Of a stretch of DNA of 23,893 nucleotides, positions 7,282 through 15,967 are shown one piece after another (position 1 is the stretch's first letter; the number at the start of each line of letters is the position of its first letter). The position numbers were made by a program, and so were the translations under genes. Below the pieces are notes generated by a model. It was not told the origin of the DNA. It did not search any database and worked only from the letters and a program-made list of their open reading frames with translations. Source of the DNA: CAZUDO01 sp964618895 (GTDB lineage: Bacteria; Desulfobacterota; Binatia; DP-6); contig CAZUDO010000024.1 in the NCBI GenBank assembly GCA_964618895.1, positions 1 to 23,893 on the forward strand. The letters run 5' to 3'.

Positions 7282-8198
7282 CGCCCCATCGCCTGATGCA
7301 CGCGACCGTGCGCGCCGCAGCCGTGAGTCTCCTGGTCGTCTGCTGGACCCTCCCGGCTCACCCGATCGAGGAGCCCGGGCACGACGACCACGACGCGCCG
7401 TTCTCCGTCGAGACGTTCGAACGGTTCGGGGTGACGCTCGCTACCGCCGGCCCGGGCGAGGTCGATATCGGCGTCGAGTTGCCGGGCGAGGTACGCCCGA
7501 ACGCCGACCGCATCGCCCACCTGGCCCCACGCTTTCCGGGCATCGTGCGCGAGGTCAAGAAGCAGGTCGGCGACGCCGTCCGGGCCGGCGACACCCTGGC
7601 CGTCATCGAGAGCGACTCCCTGTCAACGTTCGACCTGCGCACCGCGTTCGACGGCACCGTGATCGACAAGCACATCGCACCGGGCGAGGCTGTGACGCGC
7701 GACGAGGTCGCGTTCATCGTCGCCGACCTGTCGACCGTCTGGGTGGTCATCAACGTCTACCAGGACGCGCTCCCACTGGTCCGGGTCGGCCGGCCGGTCT
7801 GGATCGTAGCCACACACGGGGGCGTCCAGACGGAGGGACCGGTGTCGTACGTCGCCCCGATCGTCGACCAGGCAACGCGCACCGCGATGGCGCGGGTGGT
7901 GCTGCCGAACCCGGACGGCACCTGGCGCCCCGGGGTGTTCGTGACCGCCACCGTCTACGACCCGGCCCCCGCCCCGGTGGTCATCCCGCGGCGCGCCCTG
8001 CAGCGCATCGAGGGGACCCCGACGGTGTTCGTCGTCGAGGGCGAGCACTTCGTCCCCCGCACGGTCGGCGTCGGACGGGTCGGACGCACGCGCCTCGAGG
8101 TGACCGCGGGCCTCCGGCCGGGCGAACGCTACGCCGACGAGCGCTCGTTCTTGGTCAAGGCGGAGCTCGCCAAGGGCGACGCGGCGCACGAGCACTAG
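7278..8198 (+). CDS. czcB: CzcB-like RND periplasmic adaptor, hairpin-less form
   Basis: This 306-residue membrane fusion protein starts with a signal peptide (to about residue 33), then a short metal-binding-like PGHDDHD segment. The barrel-sandwich (lipoyl-like) domain lies at about 75-140, followed by beta-barrel and membrane-proximal domains to the end. The two lipoyl halves, GIVREVKKQVGDAVRAGDTL and LRTAFDGTVIDKHIAPGEAV, are separated by only about a dozen residues (IESDSLSTFD). The long alpha-helical hairpin found in classical CzcB/MexA/AcrA adaptors is therefore absent, consistent with the short length (CzcB of Cupriavidus is about 520). I recall a subgroup with IESN-S-LQTY at this site, so this is probably a natural variant rather than a deletion. 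It overlaps czcC by ATGA and precedes czcA by 10 bases. Confidence 0.9.
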   Translation: MTPHRLMHATVRAAAVSLLVVCWTLPAHPIEEPGHDDHDAPFSVETFERFGVTLATAGPGEVDIGVELPGEVRPNADRIAHLAPRFPGIVREVKKQVGDAVRAGDTLAVIESDSLSTFDLRTAFDGTVIDKHIAPGEAVTRDEVAFIVADLSTVWVVINVYQDALPLVRVGRPVWIVATHGGVQTEGPVSYVAPIVDQATRTAMARVVLPNPDGTWRPGVFVTATVYDPAPAPVVIPRRALQRIEGTPTVFVVEGEHFVPRTVGVGRVGRTRLEVTAGLRPGERYADERSFLVKAELAKGDAAHEH

Positions 8199-8208
8199 GA
8201 GGCAGCTC

Positions 8209-11200
8209 ATGCTGGAACGCGTGCTCCGGTATTCCATCGCGCATCGCCGCCTGGTCGTGGTCGCGGTCGTCGCCGCGGCGCTCGTGGGCGCGGACGCACT
8301 GCGGCGTCTCCCCATCGACGCCGTTCCGGACGTCACCAACCGCCAGGTGCAGGTGAACGCCGTGGCCCCCTCGATGTCCCCCCTCGAAGTCGAAACGCAG
8401 GTGACGTTTCCGCTGGAGACCGCCCTGGCCGGCATTCCCGGCCTCGACTACACGCGCTCGTTCTCACGCAACGGGTTCGCGCAGATCACGGCGGTCTTCG
8501 ACGACGCTGTCGACATCTACTTCGCGCGCCAGCAGGTGAGCGAGCGACTCGGCGCCGTGCGCGAGAGCCTGCCGCCCGACGTGGGCACCGTCCTGGGGCC
8601 GATCTCGACCGGCCTCGGCGAGATCTACATGTGGACGGTCGAGTACGAGCATCCCCGGGGCGACGGCGCGCCGGTGCACGACGGGGCGCCCGGCTGGCAG
8701 TCGGACGGCTCCTACGTAACGCCAGAAGGCGAGCGGCTCACCACCGAGCTCGAGCGCGCCGCCTACCTGCGCACGGTGCAGGACTGGATCATCCGCCCGC
8801 AGCTGAAAGGCATCGACGGCGTCGCCGGCATCGACGCGATCGGCGGCTTCGTCAAGCAGTACCACGTCGAGGCCGAGCCGCGGCAGCTGGCCGCCTACGG
8901 CCTCACCTTCCACGACCTGATCGAGGCCCTCGAGCGCAACAACCTGAGCACCGGCGCCGGCTACGTCGAGCACAACGGCGAGGCGTACATCGTGCGCGCC
9001 GCCGGGCGCCTGCGCACCGCCGCCGACATCCGCACCGTGACGGTCGGCGAGCGCGGCGGCACGCCCATCCGGCTGACCGACGTGGCCACCGTCCGCGTCG
9101 GCCGGGAGCTGCGCACGGGGAGCGCCAGCGAGGACGGCGAGGAAGTCGTGGTCGGCACGGCCTTCATGCTCCTTGGCGCAAACAGCCGCACCGTCGCCGC
9201 CGCCGTCGACGGGAAGATGGCGGCCATCAACATCACCTTGCCGCCCGACATCCGCGCCAAGACCGTGCTCAACCGCATGCACCTGGTCGACGCGACCATC
9301 CGCACCGTGCAGTGGAACCTGGTCGAGGGCGCCCTGCTCGTCATCGTCGTGCTCTTCTTGATGCTCGGGAACCTGCGCGCAGCCTGCATCACGGCGCTGG
9401 CCATTCCGCTCTCGATGCTGCTAACGGCCATCGGCATGGTGCAGACCCGCACCAGCGGGAACCTGATGAGCCTCGGCGCCATCGACTTTGGCCTCATCGT
9501 CGACGGCGCCGTCATCATCGTCGAAAACTGTCTCCGGCGGCTGGCCCAGCGACAGAACGAGCTGCGCCGCGCGCTCACGACCGCCGAACGGCTCGACGTG
9601 GTCTTCTCGGCGAGCCGACAGGTCCGGACGGCCACGGCCTTCGGCGAGGCGATCATCATCACGGTCTACCTCCCGATCCTCGCCCTCACCGGCGTGGAGG
9701 GAAGGATGTTCCGGCCGATGGCGCTGACGGTGATCGTCGCCCTTGGCGCGGCCTTCGTGCTGTCGTTGACGTTCGTGCCCGCCATGGTCGCGCTCTGCAT
9801 CACACGTCCCGTCCAGGAGCGCGAGAACCGCGTCGTGAGGTGGACGAAGCGACTCTACGAGCCGATGCTGCGCTGGACGCTGCGCTGGCGCCTGCCTGTG
9901 GTCGCCGGGACCGCGATCCTGTTCGGTGGCTCGCTGCTCCTCTTTCGTTCCCTCGGCCAGGAGTTCGCCCCGACGCTGAGCGAGCTGGATATGCTCGTGC
10001 AGGCGTACCGCATCCCGAGTACCAGCCTCTCGGAAGCCACCGACATGCAGCGCGCCCTCGAGCGGCGCATCAAGCAGCTTCCCGAGGTCGCGTTCGTCTT
10101 CTCGCGCACCGGTACGGCCGAGATGGCCGCCGACCCGATGCCACCCTACATTTCCGACACGTTCGTCATCCTGAAGCCCCGGCGCGACTGGCCCCATCCG
10201 GGAGAGACCAAGGACGACGTGCGCGCCCGCCTCGAAGACGCCATCCACGAGCTCCCCGGCAACGCCTACGAGATCACGCAGCCCATCCAGATGCGCTTCA
10301 ACGAGCTGCTCGCCGGCGTCCGGGGCGACCTGGCCGTCAAGGTCTTCGGCGACGAGTTCGAGACCCTCCTGCCCGTGGCCGGGGCAATCGCCCGGGTGCT
10401 GCGTGCCATCCCGGGCGCCGCCGATACCCGCGTGGAGCAAGTGGAGGGCGCGCCGGTGCTCAGCATCGACGTCGACCGGGCCGCCATCGCGCGCTACGGG
10501 CTGAGCGTCGCCGACGTGCACGAGGTAGTCGCCATCGCCATCGGCGGCCGCACCGCGGGGCAGGTATTCGAGGGCGACCGGCGCTTCGACCTGGTGGTGC
10601 GGCTGCCCGAGGGCGTGCGCGCGGATCCCGTCTCCCTGCAGAGCCTGCCCATCCCGCTCTCGCACGAGGACGACGCCGGGGTGCGGACCGCGCTCGCCGC
10701 CGACGACATCCAGCGCGCGCCCCTGCGCTCCGTCCCCCTCTCCGCCGTCGCACAGGTGACCCTGACGGAGGGCCCGAACCAGGTGAGTCGCGAGAACGGT
10801 AAGCGCCGGATCGTCGTGCAGACCAACGTGCGCGGCCGCGACATCGGCTCGTACGTCGCGGAGGCGACGCGCCGGATCGCCGCCGAGGTCACGCTGCCGC
10901 CCGGCACCTGGCTCGCCTGGGGCGGGCAGTACGAGAACCTGGTGCAGGCCACGCAGCGGCTCGCCGTCGTGGTCCCCATCTGCTTCGCCGTCATCCTACT
11001 GCTGCTCTACGGCACGTTCCGGGCCGTGACGCCGGCCGCCGTCGTCTTCTCCGGCGTCCCGTTCGCACTCACCGGGGGCATCGTCGCGCTCTGGCTACGC
11101 GGCATGCCGTTCTCGATCTCGGCCGCGGTCGGCTTCATCGCCCTGTCCGGCGTCGCCGTCCTGAACGGCCTGGTGATGCTGACGTTCATCCGGCAGCTGC

Positions 11201-11454
11201 AGTCCGAGGGCGCGTCCCTGGACGAGGCCATCGTCCGCGGCGCCGTCACGCGCCTCCGCCCCGTGCTCATGACCGCGCTGGTCGCCTCGCTCGGGTTCGT
11301 GCCCATGGCGTTGGCGACCGCGACCGGCGCCGAGGTACAGCGCCCGCTGGCGACGGTCGTCATCGGCGGGCTGGTGTCGAGCACGGTCCTGACGCTGCTC
11401 GTGCTGCCGGCGCTGTATCGGCTTGTGGCTGCCCCCAGGACGGACCAACCGTAG
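8209..11454 (+). CDS. czcA: CzcA-type heavy-metal efflux RND transporter (inner membrane pump)
   Basis: The 1081-residue protein has the normal length and two-fold RND architecture: twelve predicted membrane segments and two large periplasmic loops. The fourth transmembrane segment reads DFGLIVDGAVIIVEN, placing D426, D432 and E439 at the proton-relay positions equivalent to D402, D408 and E415 of Cupriavidus CzcA. This DFG-VDG form is typical of Zn/Co/Cd/Ni exporters and differs from the form of Cu/Ag exporters such as CusA. GWQSDGSY and a TPEGERL-type loop follow in the first periplasmic domain. The pump takes divalent metal ions from the periplasm or inner membrane and passes them to the CzcC-like channel using proton influx. 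AGGAGGCAGCTC precedes the ATG, an excellent Shine-Dalgarno. No metal-responsive regulator lies beside the operon in this window. Confidence 0.95.
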   Translation: MLERVLRYSIAHRRLVVVAVVAAALVGADALRRLPIDAVPDVTNRQVQVNAVAPSMSPLEVETQVTFPLETALAGIPGLDYTRSFSRNGFAQITAVFDDAVDIYFARQQVSERLGAVRESLPPDVGTVLGPISTGLGEIYMWTVEYEHPRGDGAPVHDGAPGWQSDGSYVTPEGERLTTELERAAYLRTVQDWIIRPQLKGIDGVAGIDAIGGFVKQYHVEAEPRQLAAYGLTFHDLIEALERNNLSTGAGYVEHNGEAYIVRAAGRLRTAADIRTVTVGERGGTPIRLTDVATVRVGRELRTGSASEDGEEVVVGTAFMLLGANSRTVAAAVDGKMAAINITLPPDIRAKTVLNRMHLVDATIRTVQWNLVEGALLVIVVLFLMLGNLRAACITALAIPLSMLLTAIGMVQTRTSGNLMSLGAIDFGLIVDGAVIIVENCLRRLAQRQNELRRALTTAERLDVVFSASRQVRTATAFGEAIIITVYLPILALTGVEGRMFRPMALTVIVALGAAFVLSLTFVPAMVALCITRPVQERENRVVRWTKRLYEPMLRWTLRWRLPVVAGTAILFGGSLLLFRSLGQEFAPTLSELDMLVQAYRIPSTSLSEATDMQRALERRIKQLPEVAFVFSRTGTAEMAADPMPPYISDTFVILKPRRDWPHPGETKDDVRARLEDAIHELPGNAYEITQPIQMRFNELLAGVRGDLAVKVFGDEFETLLPVAGAIARVLRAIPGAADTRVEQVEGAPVLSIDVDRAAIARYGLSVADVHEVVAIAIGGRTAGQVFEGDRRFDLVVRLPEGVRADPVSLQSLPIPLSHEDDAGVRTALAADDIQRAPLRSVPLSAVAQVTLTEGPNQVSRENGKRRIVVQTNVRGRDIGSYVAEATRRIAAEVTLPPGTWLAWGGQYENLVQATQRLAVVVPICFAVILLLLYGTFRAVTPAAVVFSGVPFALTGGIVALWLRGMPFSISAAVGFIALSGVAVLNGLVMLTFIRQLQSEGASLDEAIVRGAVTRLRPVLMTALVASLGFVPMALATATGAEVQRPLATVVIGGLVSSTVLTLLVLPALYRLVAAPRTDQP

Positions 11455-11461
11455 TCCATGA

Positions 11462-11641
11462 TCAACCCGACGCGGGCTGGGTGTCGCGAACGAGGTCGCC
11501 ACGCGGCTGCTGCAGGCCGAGGACGTCGACTTCGTGCCCTGCTCCGATCTCTTCCTCGCGCGGCAGCATCGTCCGGGCCTCGTCGCGACGTTCGACGCGG
11601 ACTTCCGCGACCTCGACGGCGTGACCGTCGTTCCGACCTGA
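11462..11641 (+). pseudogene. PIN-domain (VapC-like) toxin C-terminal fragment
   Basis: The plus strand from the TGA at 11459-11461 to the TGA at 11639-11641 reads 59 residues without a proper start. The segment ending LFLARQHRPGLVATFDADF followed by RDLDGVTVVPT resembles the last strands of PIN ribonuclease domains, including the late acidic residues in TFDADF. The N-terminal half with the first catalytic aspartate is missing because the czcA stop lies directly upstream. I read it as a decayed toxin piece. It has no obvious antitoxin partner. It is not a copy of the vapC at 17304-17738, whose C-terminus is different. The identification is from pattern memory only. Confidence 0.5.
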
Positions 11642-11714
11642 TCCCGCCAGTCGTCGCTGCAAAGGCTACGACGGCTTCCCGATCGCGCGCGTCACCACCG
11701 ACCCGTAGCCGCGC

Positions 11715-13964
11715 TCAGAGTGGCACCTCGCTGGCCGTCGCCCAGTCGGGACCGCCGCCCCCCGGGCTCGCGTTCCCGGAATCCGCGACGGCGAGCGTCC
11801 CCGACCGGAACGCGCGCCGCTCCGCCGGGGTGCCCTCGTTCACGACGATCGCCACCCGCCAGGTGACCACGCGGGTCGGCTGCTCCTCCGTGGCCTGGCG
11901 ATCGCGATAGTAGTGCACCCGGATGACGTAGGGGCCGGGCGGAACGCCGCCGCCCTCGGGCGCGCTCAGGAAATAGTTCTCCGGCCCGAAGCCGCTCTGG
12001 TTGTCGACATCGAGGCGGCCGCCGATGGCGGTCGTGCGGCCGCTGTACCAGGCGGTCTCGCCGTCGGCCTGGGTGACGTACAGATCGACGTCGGTGCCGG
12101 CGCGATCCCAGGTGAGCGTGGCCGACAGCGTCGTCCGCGGGGTCGTCGAGCGGATCGTCCGCTCGGCGCAGCCGCGCCGGCCGTACGGGCCGTCGACCGC
12201 CACCCGCACGGTGTTGTCGCCGCTGCGCAGCACCACCTGGCTCGAGAACCCGCCGCCGCCGAGCGTCAGCCCCTGCAGCGACCCGTTGACGCGCAGCGTG
12301 CCGCTGGTCACCTCCGGCGAGCCGAGCGTTCCCCCGACGGTCACCACGCGCTCGCCAGTGGTCGACTCGCTCGGGGTCGTGATCGCGACCGGAATGGAGC
12401 CGCCGGCCGCGAACTCGCACGGGCAGGCACTCGAATCGACCGTGATGCCGGTGATGCGGGCGGGGTCCAGGCGGTAGAAGCGCGTCGTGATGCCCTCGCG
12501 CGAGAAGGGACGGAAGTTGAACAGGCGCTGGGCGAAGCCGAAGGGGTTCAGCGCCGAGGCCGTGCTCACGGTGTGGAGACGCGCCGCGCCCTGGTTGTCC
12601 TTGCTGAACACGACCGCCGAGCTCCCGTTCGTGCTGAGCGGGATCTCGACATGCGCCGGCTCGCCCTGCGCGTTCTCGTGCGCGACCACCGTGAACGGGT
12701 CGATGGCGGTCACGCCCACCGGGCTGCCGAAGCGGCGCGCGAGGTTCCGGATGGCGTCCGCCGTGGTGTTGCCGTCGCCCAGGCGGAGCGCGAACCCGTT
12801 GCGCTCGGCGACGTTGTTCAGCAGCCGTTCGGTCACCGAGCCACCGCAGTTCGCCCGCACGCTCACGTCCGAACCGGCGATGACGCGGTACTCGCTGTCG
12901 CCGTAGCTGCGCTCGTCGGCCTCGCGCAGCGTCTTGATCTGGGCCTCCAGAGCGGTCTTCTGGGTCGAGCTGGAGGCGGTCGCGATCTGCTCCTGGATGT
13001 CGAGAAATACCGACTTGTACGGAATGGTCACCGACTCCTGCTGGCCGGCATCGTTGAGACCGGTGACCACGATGCTCATCGGGCAGCGGTTGCGGTCCTC
13101 GGCCGTGATCGTCGCCGCGGGCCGGGCGGCGCGTGCCTGCACCGCCGGGGTCTCTCCGGCGCGCACCTCGGCCAGCAGGTCGAGCTTGGCGTCGATGCCG
13201 TACAGGTAGCCGGGCACGGCCAGATCCGTGTGGCCGAGCAGCACCTTCATCGTGTGGGCCACGAAGTCGTCGGCCCACAGGCCGGTCGCGAACAGATGCG
13301 GCTCGAGCCAGTCGGCGAGCACGGGTACGGCGCGCCCGTCGCCGATGCGCTCGAGGACGTAGGCGAGGAGCGACAGGCGGAGGTCGTCCGCGAGGCCGGC
13401 GGGACGGCGGAAGTCGTCCAGGATGCTGTCGACGGCGGCGGCGCCCTGCGCGATGAGCGCGCCCACTTCGGGATTGAGCGCCTCGGCGCCGGCACGGATG
13501 GTCGCGGGCAGGCTCTCGCGCGCCATGCGGCCAGCGAGATCGGCGCTGCGGAGCCCGTCCAAGAGATCGACGTACACCGGCACGCGCGGGGCAATGAACG
13601 GGCGCCGCTTCGGCTTGGCCTTGCGCGCGGTGAGCGCGCCGGTCATGGCGCCGCAAGCGGCGTCGACCCGGGCACGCAGCGTCACCTTGCCGGGGAGGCC
13701 GGGGCACGAGGACCAGGTGGCCGAGACGGTGGTGTGCTTGCGGCTTACCTTCACGCGCGCGGTGACGGGCGTGGGGCAGAGGTCGGGGATGGTCACCTGC
13801 CCGTCGGCGAGCCGGATGCGAAGCGCGGCGGGCTCGGCACCGTGCGACAGCGCGGCGTGTGGGGCGTAGGCGCCGGCGAGGCAGGCGGGAACGGGGAGGC
13901 GCTTGGCGTGGGTGGTGGTGGCGAGGGGGATCAGGATGGCGAGGAGCGCGAAGAACAAACCCAT
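11715..13964 (-). CDS. Large exported protein with C-terminal DUF2135/YfaP-like domain
   Basis: The 749-residue product starts with a signal peptide, MGLFFALLAILIPLATTTHA, which is why I prefer the ATG at 13964 over an in-frame start 12 codons upstream. Residues about 20-130 form a basic, beta-type segment with paired cysteines. Residues about 140-330 are an alpha-helical region of unknown family. A middle region (about 330-520) has no recognisable domain. Residues about 530-610 look Ig-like (ITVDSSACPCEFAAGGSIPV and DNTVRVAVDGPYG). Residues about 612-705 match the DUF2135/YfaP pattern: TWDRAGTDVDLYV, GGRLDVDNQSGFGPENYFL and GPYVIRVHYYRD. The protein is probably periplasmic or surface-located; function is unknown. 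It stands alone between the czc operon and the EthA-like gene, with 214 bases upstream available for a promoter. Confidence 0.85.
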   Translation of the reverse strand: MGLFFALLAILIPLATTTHAKRLPVPACLAGAYAPHAALSHGAEPAALRIRLADGQVTIPDLCPTPVTARVKVSRKHTTVSATWSSCPGLPGKVTLRARVDAACGAMTGALTARKAKPKRRPFIAPRVPVYVDLLDGLRSADLAGRMARESLPATIRAGAEALNPEVGALIAQGAAAVDSILDDFRRPAGLADDLRLSLLAYVLERIGDGRAVPVLADWLEPHLFATGLWADDFVAHTMKVLLGHTDLAVPGYLYGIDAKLDLLAEVRAGETPAVQARAARPAATITAEDRNRCPMSIVVTGLNDAGQQESVTIPYKSVFLDIQEQIATASSSTQKTALEAQIKTLREADERSYGDSEYRVIAGSDVSVRANCGGSVTERLLNNVAERNGFALRLGDGNTTADAIRNLARRFGSPVGVTAIDPFTVVAHENAQGEPAHVEIPLSTNGSSAVVFSKDNQGAARLHTVSTASALNPFGFAQRLFNFRPFSREGITTRFYRLDPARITGITVDSSACPCEFAAGGSIPVAITTPSESTTGERVVTVGGTLGSPEVTSGTLRVNGSLQGLTLGGGGFSSQVVLRSGDNTVRVAVDGPYGRRGCAERTIRSTTPRTTLSATLTWDRAGTDVDLYVTQADGETAWYSGRTTAIGGRLDVDNQSGFGPENYFLSAPEGGGVPPGPYVIRVHYYRDRQATEEQPTRVVTWRVAIVVNEGTPAERRAFRSGTLAVADSGNASPGGGGPDWATASEVPL

Positions 13965-14178
13965 GTCCGCATGATCGCCGTCTGACCACACTCCCGACAA
14001 GCGCGTTCACCACGGGGGGCGTCATGGTGAGGATCATGGTCGGCGCCGCGGCGACCGCCACCCCGACCGCCACGGAGGGGTTCGTTCCCTGGCTGGAGTC
14101 GCCTTTCGATGGCCGACCTCGAGCCGCCGGTGAGCAGCGAGACGATCCCCGTGATGCGGTGATCGCCGCCGGAGTTCC

Positions 14179-15690
14179 TCAGCCCTCGGCTGCCACCATG
14201 CCGGCGGCTTCCGCGCGGCGCGCGGCGGGGATCGCCGGATTGGAGAACTCCATCACGCCATCGTCGACATTCCCGCGCTGCAGCATCAGGAGGTCGCGCG
14301 CGTAGTTCTGGTGGAGCTTCCACGGGATCTTCGCGCCCTGCTTCGGGAACATGTGGATCGTGCGCTGCACGTAGCCGGAGGTGAGGTCGAGGAAGGGTGC
14401 CTCCTCGAGGCTCGGGTCGCGTCGTCGCGGCGTGCACTGCCGGGTTCCCGTCTGCGTCATGTGGTTGAGCAGCCGGCAGACGTACCGGCAGATGAGCTCG
14501 GCCTTGAGTGTCCAGGACGCGTTCGTGTAGCCGACCGCGAGCGCCAGGTTCGGGACGTCGCTGAACATCATGCCCTTGTAGTTGAAGGTCTTCGCGAACT
14601 CGACGCGCACGCCGTCCACGGTGGCCTCGAGCCCGCCCAGCAGGAGGAGGTTCAATCCAGTGGCGGTCACGATGAGATCGGCCTCGAGCTCGGCGCCCGA
14701 GCCCAGTGTCAGGCCCTTCTCGGTGAACGTCTCGATCTGACCGGTGACCACCGACGCCCGGCCCTGCCGCATGGCCGCGAAGAGGTCGCCGTCCGGCACC
14801 AGACAGACGCGCTGCTCCCACGGATTGTAGCGCGGGTTGAAGTGCGTGGAGACGTCGTAGTCGGGTCCGAGCTCGTTTCTCAGCCAGCTGGTGATGAGCG
14901 CCCGGGCGCCCTTCGGGTTGCGCCGGCAGAAGCGGTAGAACCACAGGCCGAGCAGCACGTTCTTCCAGCGCGTGACACCGTATGCGACGCGGGCGGGCAG
15001 GCGGCGACGCAGCCAGTTCGCCAGTCGGTCCTCCCCCGGCATGGAGATGATGTACGTCGGCGACCGCTGCAGCATGGTGACGTGCGCGGCCGTCTTCGCC
15101 ATCTCCGGCACGAGCGTCACGGCGGTCGCGCCGCTGCCGATCACGACCACGCGCTTGCCGGCGTAGTCGAGGTCGCCGGTCCATTGCTGCGGGTGGACGA
15201 TGCGGCCGGCGAAGCGCTCGGCGTCGGGGAACACGGGCGTGTAACCCTTCGCATAGTCGTAGTAGCCACTGCACATGAAGAGGAAGTTGCAAGTGAAGAG
15301 TACGAGCACGTTCCCTTCGCCTCGCTCGACCTCGACGGTCCATCGGGCCTCTGCCGACGACCACGCCGCCCGCGTGACGCGATGGCCAAACCGGATATGC
15401 CGATCGATGCCATGCTCCTTCGCGGTCTCGCGCAGGTACGCGAGGATCGCCCCCCCGTCGGCGATGGCTTTGGGATTCGTCCAGGGCTTGAACGAGTATC
15501 CCAGGGTGTACATGTCGGAGTCCGAGCGGATACCGGGATAGCGGAAGAGGTCCCACGTGCCGCCGATGTCGTCGCGCGCTTCGAGGAGGGCGTACGTGCG
15601 ACCGGGGCAGCTCGTCTGCAGATGATAGGCGGCGCCGATGCCCGAGATGCCGGCGCCGACGACCAGAACGTCGAAGTGGCCCCCGATCAT
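14179..15690 (-). CDS. EthA-like flavin-containing (Baeyer-Villiger) monooxygenase
   Basis: The 503-residue protein is close in layout to mycobacterial EthA (489 residues). FAD-binding GAGISG is at 12-17, EARDDIGGTWDLFRYPGIRS at about 37-56, and DSDMYTLGYSFKPW follows. The Baeyer-Villiger-type fingerprint FAGRIVHPQQW is at 160-170 and the NADPH-binding GSGATA at 185-190. Later blocks VRWKNVLL-, YNPWEQRVCLVPDGDL and AVGYTNASWTLKAEL also match my memory of EthA. It should use NADPH and O2 to oxidise ketones (to esters) or thio/sulfur groups. I place the start at the ATG at 15690; an in-frame GTG at 15708 is possible. No TetR-type regulator (EthR equivalent) is adjacent. It is divergent from the secreted Cys-rich gene, with about 275 bases between their starts. 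Confidence 0.93.
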   Translation of the reverse strand: MIGGHFDVLVVGAGISGIGAAYHLQTSCPGRTYALLEARDDIGGTWDLFRYPGIRSDSDMYTLGYSFKPWTNPKAIADGGAILAYLRETAKEHGIDRHIRFGHRVTRAAWSSAEARWTVEVERGEGNVLVLFTCNFLFMCSGYYDYAKGYTPVFPDAERFAGRIVHPQQWTGDLDYAGKRVVVIGSGATAVTLVPEMAKTAAHVTMLQRSPTYIISMPGEDRLANWLRRRLPARVAYGVTRWKNVLLGLWFYRFCRRNPKGARALITSWLRNELGPDYDVSTHFNPRYNPWEQRVCLVPDGDLFAAMRQGRASVVTGQIETFTEKGLTLGSGAELEADLIVTATGLNLLLLGGLEATVDGVRVEFAKTFNYKGMMFSDVPNLALAVGYTNASWTLKAELICRYVCRLLNHMTQTGTRQCTPRRRDPSLEEAPFLDLTSGYVQRTIHMFPKQGAKIPWKLHQNYARDLLMLQRGNVDDGVMEFSNPAIPAARRAEAAGMVAAEG

Positions 15691-15967
15691 GGGCGCGGCA
15701 GGTCTCACGGGGGACGCTTATACGCCAACGCCGCGGGCAGACCACCCTCGAAGTCGACATCACACGCACGAACGGCACCACCACCGCACGAGGTCGTCGG
15801 CAAGGGTGGCGAGCAGGCTACGTTCCAGGCCCACGGTGTCGGCAGGCTCCTCGACGGCGGAGCGGTCAGCTATCGCGGAGCCTCGCGACCGGGCATCGGG
15901 GATCGTGCCCGACCTGGGCCCGGATATCTTCTGGACCGACGAGTTCCAACCGTGGTACGGGCCATCC

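Noticed and set aside
8631..10802. A long open frame inside the czcA-like gene
   Set aside because: It is an out-of-frame reading of the RND pump with arginine-rich, repeat-poor composition and no family pattern.
11913..13985. A 690-codon plus-strand frame opposite the DUF2135-like gene
   Set aside because: The minus strand has a signal peptide and recognisable domains; the plus frame has neither.
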